A DNA stretch of 64,000 bases, taken from assembly GCA_003956705.1 (NCBI GenBank), contig QZCP01000160.1, forward strand, positions 30,916 through 94,915, read 5' to 3'. Below the pieces are notes generated by a model. That model ran no database searches. It was not told the DNA's origin and worked only from the letters and a program-made list of their open reading frames with translations. The stretch comes from Brevipalpus yothersi. Lineage: Eukaryota > Arthropoda > Arachnida > Trombidiformes > Tenuipalpidae. Position 1 is the stretch's first letter. Every line of letters starts with the position of its first letter. Made by a program: the position numbers and the translations under genes. Below, piece after piece: positions 12,900 through 23,806 of the stretch.

Positions 12900-13988
12900 A
12901 TGTCGTTTATTTTTCCATCTCTAATCTTATCACTTTTTCTGGTCTCTGATCTGGTAGACTGTGCTACAGAATGCCGTAAGTAGTTAAAATAATCCTGTAT
13001 GCACCAAAATTTTCATGAAGAATTATCGTTCAGAGTGTGGACTGATGAATATACAAAGCCGAATCTTTAATGGCCATGTATCTGAGAAGAGCAAATATCC
13101 TTGGTTAGCTTACCTCAGGTAAGATTGTAACAATTTGAGTGTATCTATTCTCATCAATTTATCGACACGATGACAAATTCAGGAACTATAAATTTCCCGA
13201 AAATTCAACACTTTACGAATATTGTGGTGGAAGTTTGATAGACGATCAGCATGTTCTAACTGCGGCTCATTGTATTTATCAAAATAAAACCATAAATCCT
13301 GAAAAAATTGAAGTTTACCTAGGAATATTCGACAAGGAGGCAGATCTTGCTGAAAATAAGCCTCTCAAAGTAAAAGAAATTCATTATCATACAAGCTATC
13401 GTCGTGAAACTTTGCCATACGATATAGCAGTCCTCAGATTGGCCGAGAAAGTGACCATCACCAAGAATGTTGCTCCAGTGTGTCTACCTGAAAATGGTGA
13501 TCTTTCCAAATTTAAAAAACATGAGCCACTCACTATAGCTGGATGGGGCTATATAAATGAGAAAAATAGTCCCAACACCGTCAACGAAGCAGATGTCGTT
13601 TTCATCGATTGTGAGTTTTTCTCATCAATATTCTGACCAATTTGATCAATTAGCAATCAATCTGAAGATACGTTTACTTACCTCAGATGACAAATGTGAT
13701 AAATACTATAAACACGAATTTGGTCCCTTTTCGAGTGGAGTTAGTAGGACTAGCTTCTGTGCCAAGGGTCTCGATAAAAGAGGAGTATGTCCTGGAGATT
13801 CTGGTTCACCGATACTGCACGCTGATCCTGTGTCCGGTCGAATGGTCGCTGTTGGCTTAACTGGATACATTTTTGGCACTTGTGGTCATAAGGCTAATGC
13901 ACCCAACGTTTTCACGAGGGTTGGAGGGTTCGTTGATTTGATCAAAAAAGCTGCTCCCAACGCTTGCTTCGTGCCAGTAAGAAGCTAG
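12900..13988 (+). CDS. Secreted trypsin-fold serine protease (S1A)
   Basis: CDS exons: 12900 to ~12975, ~13034-13118, ~13183-13610, ~13688-13988. The start MSFIFPSLILSLFLVSDLVD is a clear signal peptide. The activation site is R|IFNGHVS, an IVGG variant after an Arg, so zymogen cleavage by a trypsin-like enzyme is expected. The catalytic triad is present: His in LTAAHC, Asp in YDIAVLRL, Ser in CPGDSGSPI. The S1-specificity position (189), six residues before the Ser, is Gly (KRGVCPGDSG), so specificity is probably chymotrypsin- or elastase-like. The usual GDSGGP is GDSGSP, a tolerated variant. No clip domain is seen. The protein could act in digestion, cuticle processing or defence; sequence alone does not decide. 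Confidence 0.82.
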
Positions 13989-14603
13989 GAAAATTTGACT
14001 AAGTAACTATTTTCCATAAAATTGAAAGAGTAGTCAATTTTCTCCCCAAAAAATGTTATCTCAAGATGATGATTTCCAGAGAAAATAAAAATTAATTCAA
14101 TTTCAAATGATTCGGAAATAAATTCGTCTCCAATCAAGATTAACAGGTGACAGCATACAAAAAGAGGGGAGGGCAGGAAATATTGCTCCAGCTTGAAGAT
14201 TTTTCTCTCGATCTGTGTTACAGAAATCCTCGATCGAAACTAATTAATTTTTCTCCCTGTAAAAGGAATCAAAACGATTCACGATTGTCAAGGAACTGAT
14301 GGAGCGCGCTTACCAGTTGCCACAAGAGGGCAAATTTTTTTGGGTTTCAATTCATGTGAGGATGAGCAACATTGGCGCACTTCAGATTGCTGAGCTGTTC
14401 AACTTGTTCAGATGTTGAAAGTGGACTTTCAAGTTGAAGTATATGTGTATGAAGTATTAGTATAGAAAAGTATATTAGAACTTGAGGCCAAGTTGGCAGT
14501 GCAATTAGGACTTGTGGATTATGTACTGGAAAACAATGAACATCTCTATACAATTTCAAATGGTCACTTAATTTGTGTGTGTGTTCTAGTTTGGATAATC
14601 ATC
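13989..14603. other. Intergenic region before POMT2
   Basis: This 615-bp stretch holds the protease 3' UTR (AATAAA near 14084) and the POMT2 upstream region. Short ORFs on both strands here have no similarity I recognise and overlap AT-rich sequence. Confidence 0.3.
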
Positions 14604-17439
14604 ATGGGTAAAGTTTCTAAGGTAAGCTGTTGTGTTTGTGTTATGCCGGTTGAATATTCGGTGAAAGTTTTGTTAGAATTCTGATAAACGTTACTGATTG
14701 AGTCAATTCTATTGACTCTTGTAACGGAGATTATACTTAATACCGTTTCTATTTATAATTAGAACGATATTAAGAATCATTTCTTTATTTTTTCTCTTTC
14801 TAAAGGACATTGCAAAGGAGAGGAGTAATAAAACGCGGGACAGATGCTCTAGTCCAGATGGAAAATCAAAAGAAGTTTCATACTATTGGCAGGGTCTTGT
14901 TTTGATTTTGATATTAACTTTTGCTACCAGATTCTATCGTATCGAAGAACCTGATCATGTGTGGTATGTTCAAAGGAATTGCCATCCATTCATATTGTTT
15001 GACTTAATTTGTTGATATTTTCATCTTTTTAGTTGGGATGAAACGCATTTCGGAAAGATGGGCTCCTACTACATTAATCATACCTTCTTCTTTGATGTTC
15101 ATCCTCCTCTGGGAAAGGTTAGTAATTGGTTTAAAGTTAATTTAAATGTATTCACTGGATGGCATATGAATATTGAGTCCTCATTCCGAGATTACTGAAA
15201 GTTCAATAAGCTTGTTTTCTCTCCCCCTCTAAGATGCTCATCGGTCTGGCTGGAAAATTAACGGGATATAATGGAACGTTTCCATTCAATAAGCCTGGTG
15301 ATAAATATGGTGACACAAATTACTTGGGAATGCGAATCTTCTGTGTCACTTTGGGAGCCCTGATAATTCCTTTTGCATACACAATAATTTGGGAACTAAC
15401 TCATTCTTTGAGTGCATCAATCTTGGCCGGCTTCCTTATTACTTTTGGTGAGCTTGAGTTTTTCTGGTATACTGATAGCTAATTTAATCTTCATCGTGAT
15501 TTAAGATGTAGGGCTTCTCACACTTTCTCAGTATATACTACTGGATCCAATTCTTCTCTTCTTTGTTGTTGGCTCGGTACTTGGCTCAGTAAAGTTTGGC
15601 TCAAAGTTTGATCAACCTTTCAGTTTCGTTTGGTGGTTCTGGCTACTATGGACTGGTTTCTTTTTAGCTTGCTCAATCAGGTAAGTTTCCCAAGCAAACA
15701 CAACATCCTAAGATCCTCGAAATGACAATCGATTATCATTCTATTCAGTGTCAAGTTTGTTGGCCTTTTTGTTGTTCTCCTGGTTGGACTACAAACAATC
15801 GCTGAGCTTTGGGTACTATTCGGAGATTGTTCCATTCCAATCAAAAGAATTGGTTACCATTTCTTGTCAAGAGCCTTGTGTCTAATTCTCCTACCGATCA
15901 TAGTTTATGTTACCTTTTTTTACATCCATCTCAAAGTATTGTACAAAAGTGGTCCCGGCGATGGTTTTTATAGTTCAGCATTTCAATCACAACTTGAAGG
16001 AAACTCATTATACAATGCATCTATGCCTCGACACATAGCGTACGGAGCTGTGATAACTCTCAAAAATCATCGCACCGGCGGAGGTTATCTTCATTCGCAT
16101 TGGCATTTGTATCCCGAAGGAGTTGGTGCCAGACAACAGCAAGTGACCGCTTACTCTCATAAAGATGAAAATAATAAGTGGATCATCAAAAAATATGATA
16201 GAGAGCCTGATATTTCTCAAGATCCAGTTGAAATAATCCATAACGGTGACCTTATTCGACTCGAACATCAAGTCACCAGTAGAAATTTACATGGACATCG
16301 AGAAAGAGCTCCTGTGACGCGGAAACATTTCCAAGTTACTTGTTATGGTGACAATGGGATAGGAGATGCCAATGATGTGTGGAAGATTGAGATAGAAGGA
16401 GCAAGTGACAATGAAAAGCTCAAAACTGTCACAAGCAAATTCAGATTGATCCACTACTTTGTTGGCTGTGCTGTATATTCTCATTCGAAGCAGTTACCTA
16501 AGTGGGGCTTCGAGCAAATGGAAGTAGCTTGCACACCAAATACTTTAGACAAAAATGCTCTCTGGAACATAGAGGATAATTTTCATCCTAAATTACCCAA
16601 TGTTTCATTCAAAGCGTATGCTCCTAGTTTTATAAGTAAATTCTTGGAATCTCATGCTGTCATGTTGCAAGGAAATGCCGGATTGAAACCAAAAGAAGGA
16701 GAGGTCACCTCAAGACCTTGGCAATGGCCAATAAATTATCGGGTTAGTTAATAAAAAAGTTTTTCTCGAATTTCTCTCGAATAATATCATGCCTTTTCAG
16801 GGACAATTCTTCTCTGGAAATGAGTATAAGATATACCTGCTTGGGAATCCAATAATCTGGTGGTCGAATATAGCTTTCTTGGCTCTTTATTTAATCCTCC
16901 AAGTCACTGTGTCAATCCGTCGCCAGAGAGGATGTCCTGAGTCCGATGAAATGACTGGTAAGCAACTAGTAGATTTCTTCTTTTGAGCTCATCTCATTCA
17001 GCTAATTTATCCTCCAGTACAAAATTCGAAACTCACCTCTGCATCAATGTGGCTCTTCATTGGCTGGGCCCTCCATTATTTCCCTTTCTTCGCCATGGGT
17101 CGTGTTCTGTATTTTCACCACTACTTCCCAGCCTTAATATTCAGTGACTTACTGTCAGGTAATAAGATTGTTTGTTGATTTCCAGTCAAAAGGCTCAAGT
17201 TCACTTTTATTTTATCAATAGCTGTGGTGGTTGATTATGTAATTCGTAACGCATCGAAATTTTTTGGTTCGACTCGAAATGAATTCCTCTTTCATCTTGC
17301 CTATGGACTTATTATTTCGACGTTGGTCTACAGCTTCTATTTATTCTCTCCTCTCAGTTATGGAATTAAGCCATCTGAAGGGACAAGTGGAAATAGTTCT
17401 CTCTCTAACCTCAAGTGGTTAGAGTCATGGGAATTTTAG
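14604..17439 (+). CDS. POMT2: Protein O-mannosyltransferase 2 (POMT2 / twisted)
   Basis: POMT2 is the ER-membrane partner of POMT1; together they attach O-mannose to proteins such as dystroglycan. CDS exons: 14604-14621, 14806-14963, 15033-15117, 15234-15447, 15506-15680, 15749-16742, 16801-16957, 17018-17158, 17222-17439. The first exon encodes only MGKVSK. The catalytic acidic motif is present (WDETHFGKMGSYYINHTFFF followed by DVHPPLGKM). The luminal MIR region follows: YGAVITLKNHRTGGGYLHSH, HLYPEGVGARQQQVTAY, WIIKKYD, GDLIRLEH, TRKHFQVTCYGDNGIGD and LPKWGFEQMEVACTP. The C-terminal membrane block contains WPINYR, LLGNPIIWW and LHYFPFFAMGRVLYFHHYFP. Wording matches POMT2 rather than POMT1 throughout. 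The protein is polytopic, ~740 residues, normal for the family, with no visible loss of key residues. Confidence 0.95.
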
Positions 17440-18068
17440 ACCAAAACAAATTTGAATTTGAAATTTCTATCTTGACCACTCGTAAAAAATGTGATATAAT
17501 AACGTTATTTTTCTAAAAGCCTTTAAACTTTCATATGTTTTATCGAGATTGTTTCTTGTATGAACTACCATACTAAACAGCTAACAGTGTCAACTATCAA
17601 TCACTTGCAATTTCTTCCATAAATAGAAATGAACTAAATAATACGATCATCACATTCTTTCATCGCCCTCTTACAAAACAAATACCTATGCATTAGCAAA
17701 TTTTGTTAATCAAAATTTTTTATTAGAATTGAGAAAATGCATATGATTAGTTCTCTCTCACACTGTATGAGCTCTGGTGTTTGCGCTCTAATAGCACTAC
17801 TGTACTCTGACCTCATCTCTGTATCGAGTCCTTTCAGAACAAGATAAATTTCCTTTTCTCTGTAGAAAAATTATCTTTGCCGAACAGTATTGCTTGTCCG
17901 TCTTTTGCTTGTGAATAACTTCCTCAATCTGAAGTGTGTTGATAAATTTCAAGTGATTCAAGGTGAATTTCTGATCCATTCAGAAAATTCATAATTAGAC
18001 TCCAGCTTGTAGTGGGAACGGAAGTTTTAATCAAAATTTATGTTGATTGCCAATTTCCTACAGATCAA
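17440..18068 (+). other. Intergenic region with possible first exon of the unknown small gene
   Basis: This holds the POMT2 3' UTR (no clean AATAAA nearby) and the region upstream of the unrecognised gene at 18.07 kb. An open frame continues upstream of ATG 18069 to about 17967. A possible acceptor lies at ...TTGTAG ending at 18012. By analogy with the paralogues at 35.5 and 37.3 kb, a very short first exon may lie here, but I could not place it. Confidence 0.3.
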
Positions 18069-18605
18069 ATGGATACATTTCTGGACCTATTTCTTGATAG
18101 GAGGTATCAAGATTTGAAAAATGTCGGATTTCATCACAATTTACTTTTAGTTCCTTTAAGTCAGAGAAGTTATAAACTAATGAAGAAGCGATGCTCGAGC
18201 ACAGATATCTCAACCAAACTCGAGTGGAGTGATTGGTATGCAAAAGCTAAAAAAGCAGTTTCTGATTACAAAGTATGGATTGGATCAGTGGACACCCGTT
18301 ACCTCGATAATTTCTTGAAAGACCTAGAAATTCAGAATGCTGTTATAGAGGCTAGAGATATGATCACTGACCTCGATGAGAAAGCTGAAAAACTTATAAA
18401 CTACCTCCTCATGAATCCTGTATTTTTCAAAGTCTTGGTGTTTAGTGATGGTTTGCCCGATAGAGGTTGGCTTGGTGATATTCTTGCCCAAGAATCAGAT
18501 GAAACTTTGAAGCAACTCCAGAAGTTCATCGCTTGTGTCTCCGCGATCTCAGGTTTCCCTAGCCGACCAGGAATCAAGCGAAAGATATTTGTTTCATCAT
18601 TGTGA
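18069..18605 (+). CDS. Unrecognised small protein, divergent member of a three-copy family
   Basis: I do not recognise this protein. The safe start is ATG 18069 (MDTFLDLFLDRRYQDLKNVG), giving 178 residues; the frame stays open upstream to ~17967, and a short upstream coding exon is likely because both paralogues have one. It is hydrophilic with no signal peptide or membrane segment. The C-terminal half matches the proteins at 35.5 and 37.3 kb: NAVIEARDMITDLDEKAEKL here against DALIKARDTFTEISEKADRL there, then a PxxxGW motif (LPDRGW against FPKGW), a helix (ETLKQLQKFIACVSAISG against ETQEQVRRILKLAVEMFNG) and a C-terminal basic/Pro stretch. The N-terminal half shows little similarity. It lies between POMT2 and DRG2 with no functional link to either. 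Confidence 0.6.
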   Translation: MDTFLDLFLDRRYQDLKNVGFHHNLLLVPLSQRSYKLMKKRCSSTDISTKLEWSDWYAKAKKAVSDYKVWIGSVDTRYLDNFLKDLEIQNAVIEARDMITDLDEKAEKLINYLLMNPVFFKVLVFSDGLPDRGWLGDILAQESDETLKQLQKFIACVSAISGFPSRPGIKRKIFVSSL

Positions 18606-18827
18606 ACTTTTCCTAATTGCTCTAATTCGAAACCACACCAACCCACTGATATTGATGATATTTCATTGTCGGTTAAGAGCTTTTTCAGACTATGTAAAGT
18701 TTATCATGCACTAGGGGTAAGATATTTTACGCGTATGAATTTATGAGACGAAGTTTAATGCTTATTGCATTGTGAATTTGATTACTCTTCAATTTTTATT
18801 AAAATTAACAAAAAGTTTATGAATATC

Positions 18828-20411
18828 TTATCCTTTCTTCACAACCTGCACAACGTCTTCATGATTCACAACATGCTGGAGCCCGACACGTTGAGGGCTG
18901 TACTTAGTACTTGTTCCCTAAAAAGAAAAAATTAAACTTTAAGAATCTCTCAAAAATCAGAAAGTTCAATAGTCAAACTTACCCAAACTAAGGCATACTT
19001 GAAGCTATCAGCTATGCTACGATGAATAGTATGACACACGTGTTCAATATTCGCTCCTCTTCTCAGTATCAAGGGATCATCAAAATCTGGAGGATCTAGT
19101 GGGATAAGTGTTTTAGAATTGCTTCACTTGCAGCATTAATGCGAAAAACTTACTTCCTGGCTTTTTTGTATAAACTCTCATCAATGCCAAATAGTACCAT
19201 AATCTCTCCAGGAAGTAATCTAAATTCAATTTCATATTGCAGCTGAGCACAACACTATGAGGTCTTCGAGCAAGTTTATCCACCTCTTCTATAGAAATTT
19301 CATCGATCTTATTGTAAACATAGAGGCATGGAAGATACACACGATTCTTGCTGATCACATCGATCAAATCGTCCGCTGAACAGTCTTCTCGAATGATGAC
19401 TTCAGCATGGTAGATCTCTGAAAGGATACCAAAGATAATTCAATTAATTGTGAGAAATTTTGCCTCAATAATTCATCATACTCACTGTACTCGTGGAGGA
19501 TACCATAGACAAGCTTTTCGTCGAGCTTGGTCAAGTTACAAGTTGGAGTGAAAGTGAGATTCCCTGACTTTTTTTCCTACATAGATTGAGCAACACATAT
19601 AGAAATTTCGATAAGAATAACAAAGAGTCATACCTTAAAATAAATGTTAGGTCGACGCTTGTTGAGCCTGATTCCAACGCTTTCTAATTCTTTCTCCAGA
19701 AGTTGTCGATGGACTTCATTCTTGGTAGCATCTAACATTATAATGACAAGATCAGCGGTTCTTGCAACGGCTATCACTTGCCTTCCTCGTCCCTTTCCTA
19801 AAAAACAAACACAAATCACCAATTAAAAAATCCCTGAAATTTGTTACCAATACGAAATTATACCTTGAGCGGCTCCTTCTATGATTCCGGGCAAATCGAG
19901 CAATTGTATATTGGCTCCGTTATATTGGATTACACCGGGTATACATGTGAGCGTTGTGAATTCATAAGCGGCACATTCACTTTTGGTATGAGTCATAGTA
20001 TTAAGAAGGGTTGACTAAAAATAAGAGAGAAGCATAATTGTCAGAATAGTGTTGAGAGAAATCATTCTCTTCCACAAGGTTTACCTTTCCTACTGATGGG
20101 AATCCAATCAAAGCCACACGTGCATCACCCGATTTCATAACATCGAAACCTTCGCCTTTTTCCCCTTTCTTACCCTGAGGCTCAAGAAGTTGCGACCTGT
20201 ATTTAGCTAATTTGGCTTTCAACAAACCCAAATGATATTCGGTGGCTGTGAAAATAAAAAAAAGTAATGGAATAGAAAATTTGTTTAACAAGTTATTATC
20301 CAAAACATTTGCCAGAACGTGACCATTTGGTCAACGATTGTAATCACCTTTGTTCTTCTGGGTCCGAGCAATTTCTTTCTCGATTTCCGATATTTTCTCA
20401 AGGATACCCAT
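18828..20411 (-). CDS. DRG2: Developmentally regulated GTP-binding protein 2 (DRG2)
   Basis: DRG2 is a conserved OBG-family GTPase that binds RWDD1 (DFRP2) and associates with translating ribosomes. The start is ATG 20411 (MGILEKISEIEKEIARTQKN). At least seven exons are separated by short introns; readable pieces are 20411-~20346, ~20250-~20085, ~20010-~19863, ~19800-~19637, ~19576-~19490, ~19419-~19153, ~19096-~18985 and ~18918-18828. The G motifs are intact: G1 GFPSVGK, G3 DLPGIIEGAAQGKGRGRQVI, G4 NKID in CLYVYNKIDEISIEEVDKL. The C-terminal TGS domain follows (GANIEHVCHTIHRSI, FKYALVWGTSTKYSPQRVG, HEDVVQVVKK). The GEGFDVMKSGDARVALIGFP block distinguishes DRG2 from DRG1. Exon limits are approximate to a few bases; the family call is secure. 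Confidence 0.93.
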
Positions 20412-20731
20412 CTTGCCCAAATGTCACTCACCAAATCACAAAACAATTATCACATACAAACTTAACTCAACACTCACTAACTAAATCAATGTCCAACAAG
20501 ACGACAACAAATATTTTGATTTTGATTCACACACACACAAACCGGCAAACTTTCAACTCCTGGTGGATGTAGCAGCAAGTGATTACAGCAGTTTTGCTTC
20601 TCAATATTGTATGTTTACTAGATTGTGAACATGTGTGTTTTAAATCAAAACATCAACATTTAAATGATTTTGTTGTGGTGAAGTGAATTTAATTTACAAA
20701 TCTAGTCGTTGATGTTGGTTTAGCTTGGAAG
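20412..20731. promoter_or_regulatory. Divergent upstream region between DRG2 and MRPL35
   Basis: This 320-bp gap between head-to-head starts serves both genes. A short CA repeat lies near 20530. No TATA box is evident, as expected for two housekeeping genes. Confidence 0.4.
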
Positions 20732-21275
20732 ATGATTCGATCGATTTTCAATTTTGGTAATTTAAGTGAGTATACATATTGAAGTGGAAATTGTTATTGG
20801 TGAATACTTATGGATTTTTGTTTTACTATTTATTTGATTGATAGATTTAGCCTCTCGATTGGTTCCACAGATATTGCAACCTCGCCTCGAACCATTGACT
20901 GTGTTACCAATTCAGAGGCGATCAATGCATATGCAAATTTATTATGATCGTAACACATCTAAGCCGCACACTTGCCGTGATTCAGTTAAACGATTCTTTC
21001 GATTGAGATGGGGTGGATGGATTCGAACAAGAGCTGGTGGTAAGCGTAAATTGTGGCGAAAACCATGGTACATAAGATGGTACAATCGACAGCACATAAT
21101 GTGTACTGATGAGGAATCCAAAATGTTGGAACGTTTGATTGCAGCCAAATACAAACGAGCTAGATATTTTGTAGATGATATCTATGATCCCTACCATAAG
21201 AGAAATAATTTCGATGTGTGCCCAGAAGGACAGCTCCGCATTTCTCGTAGTTATATAAAAATGATGTATCAGTGA
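20732..21275 (+). CDS. MRPL35: Mitochondrial ribosomal protein L35 (bL35m)
   Basis: MRPL35 is the mitochondrial bL35 protein of the large subunit. CDS: 20732-20765 joined to 20845-21275, ~154 residues; the junction reads FGNLN|LASRLV. The N-terminal ~60 residues are basic and hydroxylated, consistent with an import signal. The conserved part is KRFFRLRWGGWIRTRAGGKR, then KLWRKPWYIRWYNR and a C-terminal YFVDDIYDPYHKRNNF, matching animal MRPL35 (KRFYRLHSGLWLRRKAG ... YVDDPYQKYHDR). Length fits the family. It is transcribed divergently from DRG2. Confidence 0.88.
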
Positions 21276-21741
21276 GTGAAACAAATAATAATAATGTTAA
21301 AATTCTACTCAATGATTGCAACTTGTACCCCATAATGTGCTTCAATGATCATCTCAAGCTTTCTAATGCCTAATCTACGCTACATTGTTACCCTTTTTTG
21401 GGAGAATGTTGCAAACTTGTCTGTAAAGGAAGGAAAATTGGCTGGAATTTATAAGCAGGAGATGTGAATGAATGAAGTAGTAATAGTAGTTATAGTAGTT
21501 GTAGTAGTTGTTAAAAAAAGTAGAAGAAGAAGAAGAAGTTGAAAGAGGAGGAGAAAAGAACTTGATTTGCAACGAGCAGCGAGAAGTGATAACTTTTTTT
21601 CCTTGTTTCCAGTTTGCATTCACTCTTGTATCAAAGAGCAAATAAACAAGTGATTCTGTGTGTGACGGTTGAATTTTTGGTGACTTTTTTTTGGCTGGTG
21701 CTTAATCACTACTGATAAATATCTGTGTGTGAATCACTATT
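21276..21741 (+). other. Region between MRPL35 and the PHYH-like gene
   Basis: This 466-bp stretch contains the MRPL35 3' UTR, a run of GTA/GTT-type triplets at about 21475-21535 and the presumed 5' UTR of the PHYH-like gene. No gene is supported on either strand. Confidence 0.3.
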
Positions 21742-23636
21742 ATGGATCCAAAAAATTTTGACCATTTCCAGTGTCCATCGAATGGTTACACCAAAGGGAG
21801 ACCGGCCAGCGCTGCAGAACGAGCGAGAGTTGTATTCAATCATGTGAGAGCAACTTCAAGCCATTCCAATTTGACCAATAGAATGACCTGTGATGGTGAC
21901 CATCAAATTAAGGATGGATACATGTGTGCATCTGGTGATGATTCGCAACAATCTAACGATCAGGTGAAAATTTCATCTTCCGATAAGAAGATTCATCCAC
22001 AACTTGAGGAAAGCAAGCGTGGACTGGACAAGAAGAAGCCAACAAATTGGCTAGACGTTTTAAAGGTTAGATAACAGTAAATTTTGCCAGTGTTTCATTG
22101 ATGATGATTGTTTTTAATTGAGAAAAATATTGTCTCATGAGTTGATGTGAATTATTCGTTTCGATGATTGTCAATTTGTGGCTCGTCACTCAATATCGTC
22201 AGAAGGTCGTCACATGAACTCAAATGGCCTCAGATCATAATGCATAAAATTTTTCATGATGATGAAATCAAGTGGCGGATTTTTTTCTCCTTTATAATAA
22301 ACATTTTCTTTCCTGTTCATCGTAAACTTCCTCCTCAACTGGAAGTATTGATGATTCAGTAACCCCGAATTAACCACCCTTTTTCTGTTCTCATGATGAC
22401 TTTTCTGATTTCTTTTAGATCGATCCCAAGCTATATTGGCCAAAAAAATACCGATACACTGTGGAACCTATCCCTGGAGCATATTTTGCGCTAACTGTTC
22501 AACAAAGAGAATTTTATGAAGATAACGGATACATTGTCTTAAAGAAAATACTTCCAAAAAATTTATTGGTCAAGCTTAAAACGATGAAATTCAACATTCC
22601 ACATTCTAATTCTTTGGTAGACATCAATATGGCCTGTAAGAATGAATGTGTAAAAGAATTCATGGCTATTCCAGATGTAAGTAGAACATGATATCATCAT
22701 TAATTTTATTACTATTATTCTCTCTCAACGAGAGCATGAACAGACTCGAAACTTTGGTGATTAAGTCACTCATTTTTTCATGCTCTACTAAATTGATTAT
22801 GGTGAAATTAGTAGACACTTTCCTATATATGATAAACCTCCAATATCAGTTCCTGAAGATTTTAAATATTCAAAATATATCATCATCATCATCATCATCA
22901 TCATCATGAACTCTCAATCTATTTCTCATTGTCTTTGACAGCTCATCAAGCTCATTGAATGTTTTTGTGGCCACAACATTATGTCGATGAGTTGTCTACC
23001 AATCTTTGACCACAATTATCCGCTCAACGATATGGAAAATTTCAAGAGAGATTTACACTGCATGCCTTTTAGACCTGCTGACCGAATTGTGTGTCTATGG
23101 GTAGCTTTGGATTCCTTTGATAATGCTCAAGAACCAGGATTTAGCCTCGTTCCAGGAAGCCATCGCTCAGGCTATTTAGACTCGTCATGTTCTGATGAGG
23201 AAGGGAATCAACATAGGGTCATATATGAGCGAATTAAAGACATAGAAAGCTTGATAAGATCATCAAATGGAGAATCAAGGAAAAAATCTATCCAACTTAA
23301 TCCAGGAGATATCCTATTCTACCATCCTCTACTCGTTTACAATGTTCAATTAAGATCAAGAGGTCGACTCGTAGCACTGAATGCAAAATATGCCTCATCT
23401 GAATGTCAATACGTTACAATAAATGGTCTGAGGAATGATTTTCGTAGCGAAATACCATCATCTTTTGCATCTCTCGTTTCCGAAAATCAAGATGGTTTGG
23501 TAATAAATAAGGTAAACCAAGAAGTTTGAGCTCATTCTCGAATCACATTCTTACTTGTTCTTAACCTATTACTATTTTCCAGAGCGTTTGGCAAAACCAG
23601 GGAATTCTAATCAAGGGGAAAAAAGTCCATCTTTGA
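21742..23636 (+). CDS. Phytanoyl-CoA hydroxylase homologue with a degenerate iron-binding site
   Basis: CDS: 21742-22065, 22419-22676, 22942-23511, 23583-23636 (~401 residues). Homology to peroxisomal PHYH is clear: REFYEDNGYIVLKKILP, LIKLIECFCGHNIMSMSC, DLHCMPFRPADRIVCLWVAL, SLVPGSHRSGYL, NPGDILFYHPLLVY, and a C-terminus (SVWQNQGILIKGKKVHL) matching the end of human PHYH. PHYH is an Fe(II)/2-oxoglutarate oxygenase of phytanic-acid alpha-oxidation using an HxD...H triad. Here the HxD motif reads KRD (at DLHCMPF), so the first His is Lys. The distal His, after HPLLI in PHYH, is Tyr (HPLLVYNV). Only the Asp remains; the 2-oxoglutarate-binding Arg region (RGRLVALNAKY) is kept. A degenerate PTS2 (RARVVFNHV) aligns with the human RLQIVLGHL. 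It is probably not a standard hydroxylase and may be a pseudoenzyme. The N-terminal extension to ~residue 108 is family-atypical. Confidence 0.85.
22878..22908. repeat. ATC/TCA trinucleotide microsatellite in a PHYH-like intron
   Basis: About nine tandem ATC units lie in the second intron of the PHYH-like gene, just upstream of the acceptor before 22942. Confidence 0.8.
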
Positions 23637-23806
23637 ATGTTCTCATACGACTTCAATTGAAGATCTTTTGTTAAATTGAGGGGGCAAATTTTTTTGATCG
23701 ACAAGCGACAATGAGAAACTTTATTCTGAAATATCAATAATAATTATATATCACCATTCAATAAAATCTTGGAGATGGAAATGAGGATGAAAAAGGTCAG
23801 GAAAAT

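Noticed and set aside
14347..14684. Overlapping small frames upstream of POMT2
   Set aside because: The plus-strand frame is open only because it runs into the POMT2 first exon in the same frame; the minus-strand frame has no similarity.
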